DNA of 64,000 nucleotides from contig NZ_JARVWP010000028.1 of NCBI RefSeq assembly GCF_029846235.1, positions 1 through 64,000 on the forward strand, in the 5' to 3' direction. The notes under the pieces were generated by a model. That model worked only from the letters and a program-made list of their open reading frames with translations. It had not been told where the DNA came from and did no database searches. Position numbers and translations under genes: made by a program. The stretch's first letter is position 1, and every line of letters starts with the position of its first letter. This DNA comes from Bradyrhizobium sp. CER78 (lineage in GTDB: Bacteria > Pseudomonadota > Alphaproteobacteria > Rhizobiales > Xanthobacteraceae). Below are positions 8,128-15,954 of the stretch, one piece after another.

Positions 8128-8502
8128 ATGAACAAGTGGATGTTGTCGGCATGGATGTTGGCGCTCACGGCAGCTCCCGCTGCGGCCGCCGATATACGCC
8201 TCGACTCCTACCGCAATCCGAAGAGCGAGAACTATCGCATCTTCAATTATATGTACCTGGATGGCGCAAGGGGCGGCATGATGGCTTCCAATGCCTGGCT
8301 CAAACGCCATGGCGGCCAGATGCTGTTCTGCATGCCCGGCGACCTCGCACTGACCACCGAGCAAACCGAAGCGATCATGCTCAAGTCAGCCGAGAAGCGG
8401 GCGGCGAAAGGCGATGTGGCGATCGCTTCGCTGCTGCTGTGGGGCATGCAGGACACCTACCCCTGCGAAAAACCCGACGGCGAAAAGCCCGCCGGCCAAT
8501 AG
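8128..8502 (+). CDS. Small secreted protein resembling Rap1a/Tai immunity proteins
   Basis: A 124-residue periplasmic protein. A GAGGGA site 8 bases before ATG 8128 supports this start, which opens a signal peptide (MNKWMLSAWMLALTAAPAAAA). Two Cys residues, C68 (MLFCMPGD) and C113 (DTYPCEK), bracket a helical middle. The pattern of Cys, a run of helices ending in LLLWGMQDTYPC, resembles the Rap1a/Tai fold, known for periplasmic immunity to Serratia amidase effectors and also found in many orphan proteins. No toxin or type VI secretion gene is nearby, so an immunity role is not claimed. Confidence 0.6.
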   Translation: MNKWMLSAWMLALTAAPAAAADIRLDSYRNPKSENYRIFNYMYLDGARGGMMASNAWLKRHGGQMLFCMPGDLALTTEQTEAIMLKSAEKRAAKGDVAIASLLLWGMQDTYPCEKPDGEKPAGQ

Positions 8503-8612
8503 CCGCCCCGCACCGATCGCACGACACCATCAGACCAAATCAAACGGCGTTTCAAACGGGCGTGATCACCGCCATGCCCCTCCGTCACCGCGAAAGGCCC
8601 GGATTCGGCCGC

Positions 8613-8638
8613 TTTGGCCGGCTACCAATGCGGCCAAA
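8613..8638 (+). promoter_or_regulatory. Inverted repeat upstream of the P450 pair, likely operator
   Basis: TTTGGCCG (8613-8620) and CGGCCAAA (8631-8638) are perfect inverted arms with a 10-base spacer, 105 bases upstream of the first P450 start. The spacing fits a dimeric regulator binding on one DNA face. The cognate regulator is not encoded next to it. Confidence 0.4.
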
Positions 8639-8742
8639 TGCGCGCTGAGGCCCCTTGCGCAAACCGCGGAATGAGAATGTAATTCGGTAAAACATAGCGC
8701 GCCGGCGATGCCCCGGCTGCTGCAACGGTTGAGGAGCCGCTC

Positions 8743-10014
8743 ATGCACGGGACCATCGATCTCGTCGATACCACCCATCTGGACGCCGCACGCGAACGCG
8801 CCAACACGCTTGCGCTGTCGGACTACGATCCCGGCCATCCCGAGCTGTTCAAGACCGATACCTTCTGGCCGTATTTCGACCGGCTGCGCCGCGAGGATCC
8901 GGTGCATTATTGCAAGGACTCGATGTTCGGTCCGTACTGGTCGATCACCCGCTACAACGACATCATGGACATCGAGACCAACCATTCGGTGTTCTCCTCG
9001 GCCGCCTCGCTCGGCGGCATCACCATCCGCGACGTGCCGCCGGATCTGCGCCGCGAGAGCTTCATCGCGATGGACCAGCCGCGCCACTCGGCGCAGCGCA
9101 AGACCGTGGCGCCGATGTTCACGCCGACGCATCTCGACGAGCTCGCCATCAACATCCGCAAGCGCTCGACCGAATGCCTCGACAATCTGCCGCGCGGCGA
9201 GGTGTTCGACTGGGTCGACAAGGTCTCGATCGAACTGACGACGCAGATGCTCGCGGTGCTGTTCGACTTCCCCTGGGAAGACCGCCGCAAGCTGACGCGC
9301 TGGTCCGACGTCGCGACCACCCTGCCCGGCGCCGGCGGCCTGGTCGCCACCGAGGACGAGCGGCAGGCCGAGTTGATGGAATGCGCCGGCTATTTCGCGC
9401 GGCTCTGGAAGGAGCGCTCCGGCCAGCCGCCGAAGAGCGATCTGCTCTCGATGATGGCGCACAGCGACGCCACGCGGAACATGGATCCGAAGAACTTCCT
9501 CGGCAATCTGATCCTGTTGATCGTCGGCGGCAACGACACCACGCGCAACACCCTGTCCGGCAGCATCTACGCACTCAGCAAGCATCCGGAGCAGTACCGC
9601 AAGCTCAAGGAAAATCCCGCGCTGATCGACAGTTTCGTGCCCGAGGTGATCCGCTGGCAGACCCCGCTCGCGCATATGCGGCGCACCGCGCTCGCCGACT
9701 TCGAATTCCGTGGCCGCCAGATCAAGAAGGGCGACAAGGTCGTGATGTGGTACGTCTCGGGCAACCGCGACGAGGAGGCGATCGAGAAGCCCTACGAGTT
9801 CCTGATTGATCGCGCCCGGCCGCGCACCCACATCTCGTTCGGCTTCGGCATCCACCGCTGCGTCGGCCTGCGCCTCGCCGAGCTGCAGCTCAAGATCATC
9901 TGGGAGGAGATCCTCAAGCGCTTCGACACCATCGAGGTGGTCGAGGAGCCGCAGCGGGTGTATTCCAGCTTCATCAAGGGCTACGAGACGCTGCCCGTGC
10001 GCATTGCCGCCTGA
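8743..10014 (+). CDS. Cytochrome P450, CYP153-like (alkane/fatty-acid terminal hydroxylase family)
   Basis: A soluble haem-thiolate monooxygenase, probably hydroxylating the end of alkyl chains or similar hydrophobic compounds with electrons from a ferredoxin encoded elsewhere. The haem-binding loop FGFGIHRCVG has its Cys at residue 373. The I-helix contains IVGGNDTTRNT, and VVMWYVSGNRDEEAIEKP is characteristic of CYP153 as I know it. The 423-residue length is typical of bacterial P450s. GAGGAG precedes the ATG. A close paralogue follows 200 bases downstream on the same strand, separated by a hairpin repeat. A perfect inverted repeat sits in the promoter region. Substrate is unknown. Confidence 0.88.
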   Translation: MHGTIDLVDTTHLDAARERANTLALSDYDPGHPELFKTDTFWPYFDRLRREDPVHYCKDSMFGPYWSITRYNDIMDIETNHSVFSSAASLGGITIRDVPPDLRRESFIAMDQPRHSAQRKTVAPMFTPTHLDELAINIRKRSTECLDNLPRGEVFDWVDKVSIELTTQMLAVLFDFPWEDRRKLTRWSDVATTLPGAGGLVATEDERQAELMECAGYFARLWKERSGQPPKSDLLSMMAHSDATRNMDPKNFLGNLILLIVGGNDTTRNTLSGSIYALSKHPEQYRKLKENPALIDSFVPEVIRWQTPLAHMRRTALADFEFRGRQIKKGDKVVMWYVSGNRDEEAIEKPYEFLIDRARPRTHISFGFGIHRCVGLRLAELQLKIIWEEILKRFDTIEVVEEPQRVYSSFIKGYETLPVRIAA

Positions 10015-10070
10015 CGCGTGACGAAATCAGCAAGTTGAGTTTGAACTGTGACCACGACGAGACTGTACTC

Positions 10071-10193
10071 CCTCTCCCGCTTGCGGGGGAGGGCTGGGGT
10101 GGGGGTGCCACCGCAGAAACAGTCTCTGAGTGGAGAAAGCCCCCACCCGCCGCGCTCTTCGAGCGCAGCGACCTCCCCCGCAAGCGGGAGAGG
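10071..10193. repeat. Repeat element with 22-base perfect inverted ends, between P450 genes
   Basis: The arms at 10071-10092 and 10172-10193 are perfect reverse complements (CCTCTCCCGC... and ...GCGGGAGAGG). The same 22-base arms recur at 20696-20717 and 20785-20806. It sits inside a likely two-gene operon, where a stable RNA structure could dampen or uncouple expression of the second gene. Confidence 0.75.
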
Positions 10194-10214
10194 TAAGAAC
10201 CGCCGCCGGAGCCA

Positions 10215-11495
10215 ATGAAGATGAACGTCCAGACCGCCATCCGTGCCGACCGGGCCGAGCTGCTGCGCCAGGCGCGCGAGGAAGCCTATGCGACGCCATT
10301 GAAGGATTTCCATCCCGGCGCGCCGCGGCTATTCCAGAACGACACGCTGTGGCCGTGGTTCGAGCGGCTGCGCAAGGAAGAGCCGGTACATTACTGCACC
10401 AATGCGCCGATCGAGCCGTATTGGTCCGTGGTGAAGTACAATGACATCATGCATGTCGACACCAGCCACGGCATCTTCTCCTCGGATTCCACGCTCGGCG
10501 GCATCTCGATCCGCGACGTCCCGCCCGGCTACGACTATCCGAGCTTCATCGCGATGGACCAGCCGAAGCACGCTCACCAGCGCAAGACCGTGTCGCCGAT
10601 GTTCACGCCCGATCATCTCGACGAGCTGGCGAAGCTGATCCGCCAGCGCTCGGCCAGCGTGCTCGACAATCTGCCGCGCAACGAGACCTTCAATTTCGTC
10701 GAGCGCGTCTCGATCGAATTGACCACCCAGATGCTGGCGACGCTGTTCGACTTCCCTTGGGAGGAGCGGCGCAAGCTGACGCGCTGGTCCGACGTCTCCA
10801 CCGCGCTGCCGAAGAGCGGCATCGTCGACTCGCCGGAACAGCGCCGGCAGGAGATGGACGAGTGCTACGCCTATTTCTCGAAGCTCTGGAACGAGCGCGT
10901 CAACTCAGCCCCACGCAACGATCTGCTGTCGATGATGGCGCATAGCGATGCCACGCGGCACATGGATCCCGACAATCTGATGGGCAACATCATCCTGCTG
11001 ATCGTCGGCGGCAACGACACCACCCGCAACACCATGAGCGGCTCGGTGCTGGCGCTGCACGAGCATCCGGACCAGTTCAGGAAGCTGAAGGAGAACCCCG
11101 AGCTGATCGACACCATGGTGCCGGAGGTGATCCGCTGGCAGACGCCGCTGGCGCATATGCGGCGCACCGCCCTCCAGGACACCGAGATCGGCGGCAAGAC
11201 GATCAGGAAGGGCGACCGCGTCGTGATGTGGTACGTCTCCGGCAACCGTGACGACGAGGTGATCGACCGTCCCGACGAGTTCATCATCGATCGCGCCCGG
11301 CCGCGCATCCATCTGTCGTTCGGCTTCGGCATCCACCGCTGCGTCGGCATGCGGCTCGCCGAACTGCAGCTCAAGATCGTCTGGCAGGAGATGCTGAAGC
11401 GCTTCGACCGCATCGAGGTGGTCGGCGAGCCGAAGCGGGTCTATTCCAGCTTCGTCCGCGGCATCGAGAACCTGCCGGTTCGGATCCCGGGCTGA
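10215..11495 (+). CDS. Second cytochrome P450, CYP153-like paralogue
   Basis: Close paralogue of the preceding P450, matching it along nearly the whole length. The haem Cys is residue 376 in FGFGIHRCVG, the I-helix reads IVGGNDTTRNTMSG, and WYVSGNRDDEVIDRP follows. N-terminal text and the region around residues 200-215 (PKSGIVDSPEQRRQ) diverge, suggesting different substrate specificity after a tandem duplication. The start at 10215 has only a weak CGGAG site, and another ATG lies at 10221. Expression may depend on read-through past the intervening hairpin repeat. Redox partners are not encoded in this window. Confidence 0.88.
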   Translation: MKMNVQTAIRADRAELLRQAREEAYATPLKDFHPGAPRLFQNDTLWPWFERLRKEEPVHYCTNAPIEPYWSVVKYNDIMHVDTSHGIFSSDSTLGGISIRDVPPGYDYPSFIAMDQPKHAHQRKTVSPMFTPDHLDELAKLIRQRSASVLDNLPRNETFNFVERVSIELTTQMLATLFDFPWEERRKLTRWSDVSTALPKSGIVDSPEQRRQEMDECYAYFSKLWNERVNSAPRNDLLSMMAHSDATRHMDPDNLMGNIILLIVGGNDTTRNTMSGSVLALHEHPDQFRKLKENPELIDTMVPEVIRWQTPLAHMRRTALQDTEIGGKTIRKGDRVVMWYVSGNRDDEVIDRPDEFIIDRARPRIHLSFGFGIHRCVGMRLAELQLKIVWQEMLKRFDRIEVVGEPKRVYSSFVRGIENLPVRIPG

Positions 11496-11567
11496 ATAAT
11501 CCTTGGCTGCAATTGCGATCGGCCCTATGTCTTGCCGCGTCTTGCAGCTTGGGCCGGTTGACGAACC

Positions 11568-13409
11568 ATGAACCGAAAAGAACGGCGCGCGGCCGGTAAG
11601 CAGCGGGACGCGTCCGGAAAGAGCGCACCTGGCTTCGGCTCGGCGGGCGTCAGCATTGCCGACCTCACCGCCGAGGCCAGCCGCTTCTACGGGACGCGCC
11701 GCTTCAACGAAGCGCAAGAGATCTGCCGGGACATTCTTGCGCGCGAGCCTGCCCATGTGCAGAGCCTGAACCTGCTCGGCCTGATGGCGCAGGCATCCGG
11801 CGATCATCGGGCAGCCGTGAAAACCTTCGCGAAGGCAATCGCTGCGGACGAGGTGAACGCCGCCTGCCACTACAACGCCGGCAATTCATATCAGGCACTG
11901 GGCAATCGCGGCAAAGCCGCCGCGCATTTCAGCAAGGCGCTCGCGCTCGGCATGGACGCAAAGGCCGTCGGCTTCATCCTGCAAAGTCCGACCGTCACTC
12001 GCTATGTCGGGCGGATTGCCGGCAGGTGGCCGCTACCGGTGACGAACGCCGAATTGTTCGGCACCGAGAGCCTGGCCCCGCTTGCCGCCGACCTGTTCCT
12101 GCGCTGCGCGATGGAAGCGACGACGCTGGCGAGCATGCAGCTCGAAGTGCTGCTCGGACATGCACGGGCGGAGCTGCTGCGGCTCGCGAGCGAGCAGGTG
12201 CAGCATGAAGCCGACGATGATATCGTTGGCTTTGCATGCGCGCTCGCCCGGCAATGCTTCATCAACGAATATGCGCATGCACAGACCGAGGCGGAAGCCG
12301 AACGTGCGGATGCACTGCGCGAACGATTGCTGCAGGAGCTGGCATCCGGCGCCACGATCACGCCGCTCACGCTGGCTGTCGTCGCCGCTTACTTCCCGCT
12401 TCATGCCCTGCCGGCAGCGGACGCGCTGCTGCGCCGGGACTGGCCTGCGGCCACAACCGGCCTGTTGCGGGTGCAGCTTCGCGAACCGCGCGAAGAGATG
12501 GACGAGCGCCGCGCCATTGCGACGCTCACCCCGATCAAGAACGACGTATCGGTCGAGGTGATGCGCCAGTACGAGGAAAACCCCTATCCGCGCTGGACCG
12601 TGAACCCGCTGACGGCATTCGTCGCCGATCGGACGCGGGGAAAGACGGTCGCGACCGCGGAACAGCAGGCTGAGCAGGATATCCTGATCGCCGGTTGCGG
12701 CACCGGCTCGCACGCGATCCAGATCGCGCAGGTCTATCCGAATGCACGCCTGCTCGCGGTCGACATCAGCATGACCAGCCTCGCCTATGCGCGCCGCAAG
12801 ACGCACGAGCTGGGCTTGCGCAACATCGAATACGCACAGGCGGACATCCTGGAATTGGGCGCGATCGGCCGCAGCTTCGAGAGCATCGAGTCGGTCGGCG
12901 TGCTGCACCATCTCGCCGAACCTTTTGCCGGCTGGCGCGTGCTGGTCTCGCTGCTGCGGCCCGGCGGCACGATGCGCATCGGGCTGTACAGCGAGCTGGC
13001 GCGCCGCGTCATTGTGGAAGCGCGCGCCCGCATCGCAGCGCGCAATTATCGCGCCACCGCCGACGACATCAGGCGGTGCCGGCGGGAGATATTCCGCGAG
13101 GCGGAGCAATGGAGACCGCTGATCGGCGCCAAGGACTTCTACAGCATGAGCGGCTGCCGCGACCTGCTGTTCAACGTCATGGAGCACCGCCTCACGATTC
13201 CGGAGATCGCGGCGTTCCTGAACGAGCATGGCCTGTCGTTCGGGGGGTTCGAGCCGTTCGACGATCCGGCGGTGCTGGAAAAATTCCGCAAGCAGTTTGC
13301 GGGCGCGGCCGACGAGACCAATCTGGAGCAATGGCACCGCTTCGAGATCGATCACCCCGAGACGTTCTGGGACATGTACGTCTTCACGGCGCACAAACGC
13401 GCGCACTGA
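11568..13409 (+). CDS. TPR-repeat protein fused to a SAM-dependent methyltransferase
   Basis: Residues about 30-135 form TPR-like helix pairs (FNEAQEICRDILAREPAHVQ; AACHYNAGNSYQALGNRGKA). A middle helical region follows, and a class I methyltransferase domain occupies about residues 330-560. The SAM-binding loop is LIAGCGTGSH (G376-G380), followed by an acidic strand end, LLAVDISMTSLAYAR, and a motif IV-like SVGVLHHL. A conserved entry motif, QYEENPYPRW, precedes it. The architecture resembles TPR methyltransferases seen near glycan or exported-protein modification genes, but the substrate here is unknown. It follows the P450 pair on the same strand with a 72-base gap. Confidence 0.8.
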   Translation: MNRKERRAAGKQRDASGKSAPGFGSAGVSIADLTAEASRFYGTRRFNEAQEICRDILAREPAHVQSLNLLGLMAQASGDHRAAVKTFAKAIAADEVNAACHYNAGNSYQALGNRGKAAAHFSKALALGMDAKAVGFILQSPTVTRYVGRIAGRWPLPVTNAELFGTESLAPLAADLFLRCAMEATTLASMQLEVLLGHARAELLRLASEQVQHEADDDIVGFACALARQCFINEYAHAQTEAEAERADALRERLLQELASGATITPLTLAVVAAYFPLHALPAADALLRRDWPAATTGLLRVQLREPREEMDERRAIATLTPIKNDVSVEVMRQYEENPYPRWTVNPLTAFVADRTRGKTVATAEQQAEQDILIAGCGTGSHAIQIAQVYPNARLLAVDISMTSLAYARRKTHELGLRNIEYAQADILELGAIGRSFESIESVGVLHHLAEPFAGWRVLVSLLRPGGTMRIGLYSELARRVIVEARARIAARNYRATADDIRRCRREIFREAEQWRPLIGAKDFYSMSGCRDLLFNVMEHRLTIPEIAAFLNEHGLSFGGFEPFDDPAVLEKFRKQFAGAADETNLEQWHRFEIDHPETFWDMYVFTAHKRAH

Positions 13410-13419
13410 CGGCAATGTG

Positions 13420-13929
13420 CTAGTGGCCGTGCTGGCCCTTGTTGGTCGGCAGCGGGCAATTGGTGCAGACCCGGTCGTCGCACATCCGGCAGATCGTGAA
13501 GCGATCCATCTCGGAGGTATCCTGCCTTGCCAGCAGCTCGCGGATCAGCGTTGCGAGCTGCTTCCGTTCGGCCGATGACAGCACATCCAGCAGCGACGTG
13601 ACGGCCGATATCCGCGATGCCAGCAGCTCGTTGCGGGACGCGGCGCCTGACGGCGTCAGGTGCAAGGCGACCTCGCGGCCGTCCTTGCCGGCCCGGCGCT
13701 CGACCAGCCGATCCGACACCAGGCGATCGACCAGCCGGACCGTTCCGGAATGCGACAGGCCGAGGATCCGCCTCAGCTTGTCGTTGGTCATGCCCTGGCC
13801 ATAGCCGATCACGATCAGCGCCGCGGGCGTCTCGCCGCCGCGGCCGACGACCTCGCGCGCACCCTGCTCGATGCGATCCATGACGGCGAGCGACAGCGCG
13901 CCCAGCAGATTGGCGATTCCGTTTTCCAT
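13420..13929 (-). CDS. MarR-family regulator with a four-Cys C-terminal tail
   Basis: A winged-helix repressor. Helix-turn-helix residues lie at about 49-70 (TNDKLRRILGLSHSGTVRLVDRL) and the wing at about 75-90 (ERRAGKDGREVALHL). Unlike most MarR proteins it ends in a Cys cluster, C147, C150, C155 and C158 (CxxC-x4-CxxC), which could bind zinc or an iron-sulfur centre or act as a thiol switch. The start at 13929 is chosen because a longer frame runs through the operator. It is divergent from the alpha/beta hydrolase gene, with two 21-base palindromes between them, so it probably represses itself and that operon. Confidence 0.85.
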   Translation of the reverse strand: MENGIANLLGALSLAVMDRIEQGAREVVGRGGETPAALIVIGYGQGMTNDKLRRILGLSHSGTVRLVDRLVSDRLVERRAGKDGREVALHLTPSGAASRNELLASRISAVTSLLDVLSSAERKQLATLIRELLARQDTSEMDRFTICRMCDDRVCTNCPLPTNKGQHGH

Positions 13930-13939
13930 GCCGTCAACA

Positions 13940-13960
13940 ATATGTGCGCTGCGCACAAAA
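13940..13960. promoter_or_regulatory. MarR operator, imperfect copy
   Basis: ATATGTGCGC, one central base, then GCGCACAAAA. It matches the perfect site 35 bases away except at the last arm bases, and lies 11 bases upstream of the MarR gene's start, as expected for autorepression. Confidence 0.6.
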
Positions 13961-13974
13961 AACAACTTGACCAG

Positions 13975-13995
13975 ATATGTGCGCCGCGCACATAT
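13975..13995. promoter_or_regulatory. MarR operator, perfect 21-base palindrome
   Basis: ATATGTGCGC (13975-13984) and GCGCACATAT (13986-13995) are perfect 10-base arms around one base. It lies 41 bases upstream of the hydrolase start and within the shared divergent promoter region. Centre-to-centre distance to the other site is 35 bases. Confidence 0.65.
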
Positions 13996-14036
13996 TTAGC
14001 CGGCAGAGCGACAACGATAAAAAATAGAGCGCAGCG

Positions 14037-14933
14037 ATGACGACCCGAAGCACCGCATTGGCAAGGCCTGACGCCAGCAGCGAACCCGCCCTGAAATACG
14101 TGCAGGCCAACGGCGTGCGGTTTGGCTATCTCGAACAGGGCAGCGGACCGCTGGTCATGTTCATGCACGGCTTTCCCGACAACGCCTGGTCATATCGAAA
14201 GCAACTGCAGGCGTTCGCGGATGCCGGGTATCGCGCGGTCGCGCCGTTCCTGCGCGGCTATGCGCCGACCGAGATTCCGGCTGACGGCATCTTCGATCCG
14301 ATCGCACTGGGCCAGGATCTCGAAGCGCTGATCGCCGCGCTGAGCGACGACGGACAGGCCTGCGTCGTCGGCATGGATTGGGGCGGCACATCGACCTTCC
14401 AGGCGCTGGCCACGGCGCCGTCGGCGATCAAGGCGGCGGTGGTCATGAACACCGCGCACCCGATCACAATCCCGAGCCTCAGAAGCGATCCCGATGCCGT
14501 TCGATCGGTCTTCCATGTCTATTTCTTTACGGTGCCCGGCGCTCACGCGGCGGTCAACATCGAGGGACTTCCCTTCGTCGACTACCTTTGGAAGCTGTGG
14601 TCGCCAACCCTGGAGAACGACGAGCATCTCCGCTCGGTCAAGGCGACGCTCAGCTCTCCCGGCACCATGAAGGCGGCGCTGAAATACTACAACGGCCTGG
14701 TCGATGCGGGAGTTGCGGGCCGGCTGCCGATCAACGACATGCATACGCCGACACTGACGATCTATGGCGGCAACGACCCGACAGCGCGCTATTCGATCAA
14801 GGAAGAGCCGCTGTTCAAGGGGCCACATCGGCGCGTCGTCCTGCCCGATGTCGGGCACTTCCCGCACCTCGAGCGTGAGGCCGAGGTCACCAGTCTGATC
14901 ATGGACTGGTTCACGACCCACGCCGCCGCCTGA
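14037..14933 (+). CDS. Alpha/beta hydrolase, epoxide hydrolase/dehalogenase-like
   Basis: A soluble alpha/beta-hydrolase whose nucleophile is an Asp rather than a Ser. The oxyanion motif is HGFPDN and the nucleophile elbow reads VGMDWGG, as in epoxide hydrolases and haloalkane dehalogenases. The acid/His end of the fold is DVGHFPHLERE. The 298-residue length is normal. It is the first gene of a probable operon followed by an isocitrate lyase/PEP mutase-family enzyme 68 bases later. It faces the MarR gene across two palindromic operators, so the substrate or its product probably releases the MarR repressor. Specific substrate is unknown. Confidence 0.85.
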   Translation: MTTRSTALARPDASSEPALKYVQANGVRFGYLEQGSGPLVMFMHGFPDNAWSYRKQLQAFADAGYRAVAPFLRGYAPTEIPADGIFDPIALGQDLEALIAALSDDGQACVVGMDWGGTSTFQALATAPSAIKAAVVMNTAHPITIPSLRSDPDAVRSVFHVYFFTVPGAHAAVNIEGLPFVDYLWKLWSPTLENDEHLRSVKATLSSPGTMKAALKYYNGLVDAGVAGRLPINDMHTPTLTIYGGNDPTARYSIKEEPLFKGPHRRVVLPDVGHFPHLEREAEVTSLIMDWFTTHAAA

Positions 14934-15001
14934 GCAGGCGCGCCGCAATCAGCGGCTACGCCAACCAAAACGTTTTTCGCATTTGAAGAGGAGTGCTCGC
15001 A

Positions 15002-15805
15002 ATGGACGCTACGACACAGCAACACCACGCCGAAACGTTTCGCAGTCTGCACAAACAGGGCGATCCGCTCGTCCTGTTCAACGCCTGGGACGTCGCCACC
15101 GCCAAGGCCATCGCGAAGAGTTCGCCTGCGGTGGCGACGAGCAGCGGCGCGGTCGCATCCGCGCTCGGCTATGCCGACGGAGAAAACGCCCCGCTCGACA
15201 TGGTGGAAGGTCTGGTCGCGCGGATGACCGCTTCGGTGCCAGTTCCGGTATCGATCGATCTGGAGGCAGGATATGGCGACACGCCGGACGCTGCCGCGCA
15301 TTCAGCGGCGAGGATCCTGAAGGCCGGCGCGATCGGCATCAATCTCGAGGACGGACTTGTCGGCGGAAAACGGCAACTCGTCGATCCCGCGCAGCATGCC
15401 GCGAAGATCACGGCCATGCGGAGTGCCGCGCAAAAACTCGGAATTGATCTCTTCATCAATGCGCGAACGGAACCGTTTCTGCTGAAGTTCGGCTCGCCGG
15501 AGCAATGCCTGGATGAGGCGGCACGGCGCGCGCAGATCTATGCCGATGCCGGCGCCGACGGAATTTTCGTGCCTGGGCTGACCGACCTCGCGCTGATCGA
15601 GAAGTTCGTGCAACTGACGCCGCTCCCGGTCAACATCATGGTGACGCAGGGGGTGCCCGAAATCGGCGATCTCGCCCGCGTCGGTGTGCGCAGGATCAGC
15701 CTCGGGCCCTGGCCGATGATGGCGGCGATGCGCGTGATCGGACAGGCCGCCGCAACGGTCGCTGCCAGCAAGCAATACGGCACGTTTCTGCGGCCTGAGA
15801 TTTGA
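15002..15805 (+). CDS. Isocitrate lyase/PEP mutase-family carbon-carbon or carbon-phosphorus lyase
   Basis: A TIM-barrel enzyme of the isocitrate lyase/phosphoenolpyruvate mutase superfamily, which cleaves or rearranges 2-hydroxy or 2-oxo acids using Mg. The metal-binding loop reads VSIDLEAGYGDTP, followed by GINLEDG and LFINARTE, all typical of the superfamily. It lacks the KKCGH loop of true isocitrate lyases, so 2-methylisocitrate lyase-like, oxaloacetate decarboxylase-like or phosphonopyruvate-type chemistry is possible. AAGAGGAG upstream supports the ATG at 15002 rather than a GTG at 14993. It is between the hydrolase and a pair of ThDP decarboxylase subunits. Confidence 0.82.
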   Translation: MDATTQQHHAETFRSLHKQGDPLVLFNAWDVATAKAIAKSSPAVATSSGAVASALGYADGENAPLDMVEGLVARMTASVPVPVSIDLEAGYGDTPDAAAHSAARILKAGAIGINLEDGLVGGKRQLVDPAQHAAKITAMRSAAQKLGIDLFINARTEPFLLKFGSPEQCLDEAARRAQIYADAGADGIFVPGLTDLALIEKFVQLTPLPVNIMVTQGVPEIGDLARVGVRRISLGPWPMMAAMRVIGQAAATVAASKQYGTFLRPEI

Positions 15806-15919
15806 CCGCGACGGCACCATTCTGATCTCGCAACGCCGGGATATACAATTCCGGCATAGCTGCGCGAAAAAGATGCGACGGGAGCCAAATCTCTTCCTGC
15901 GCTAAGCCCTTCGGTATGA

Positions 15920-15939
15920 GGACGCGCCACTGCGCGTCC
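15920..15939 (+). promoter_or_regulatory. Hairpin in the leader of the decarboxylase genes
   Basis: GGACGCGC (15920-15927) and GCGCGTCC (15932-15939) form a perfect 8-base stem with a 4-base loop, ending 15 bases before the ATG at 15955. It may be a protein-binding site or an RNA structure affecting translation. No T-run follows, so it is not a classic terminator. Confidence 0.35.
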
Positions 15940-15954
15940 CGTACCGAGGCCATC

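Noticed and set aside
8566..9855. A 429-codon open frame antisense to the first P450 gene
   Set aside because: It is a shadow of a high-GC gene: the plus-strand frame has the full set of P450 motifs, while the antisense product has no recognisable domain and is unusually rich in Arg, Asp and His.
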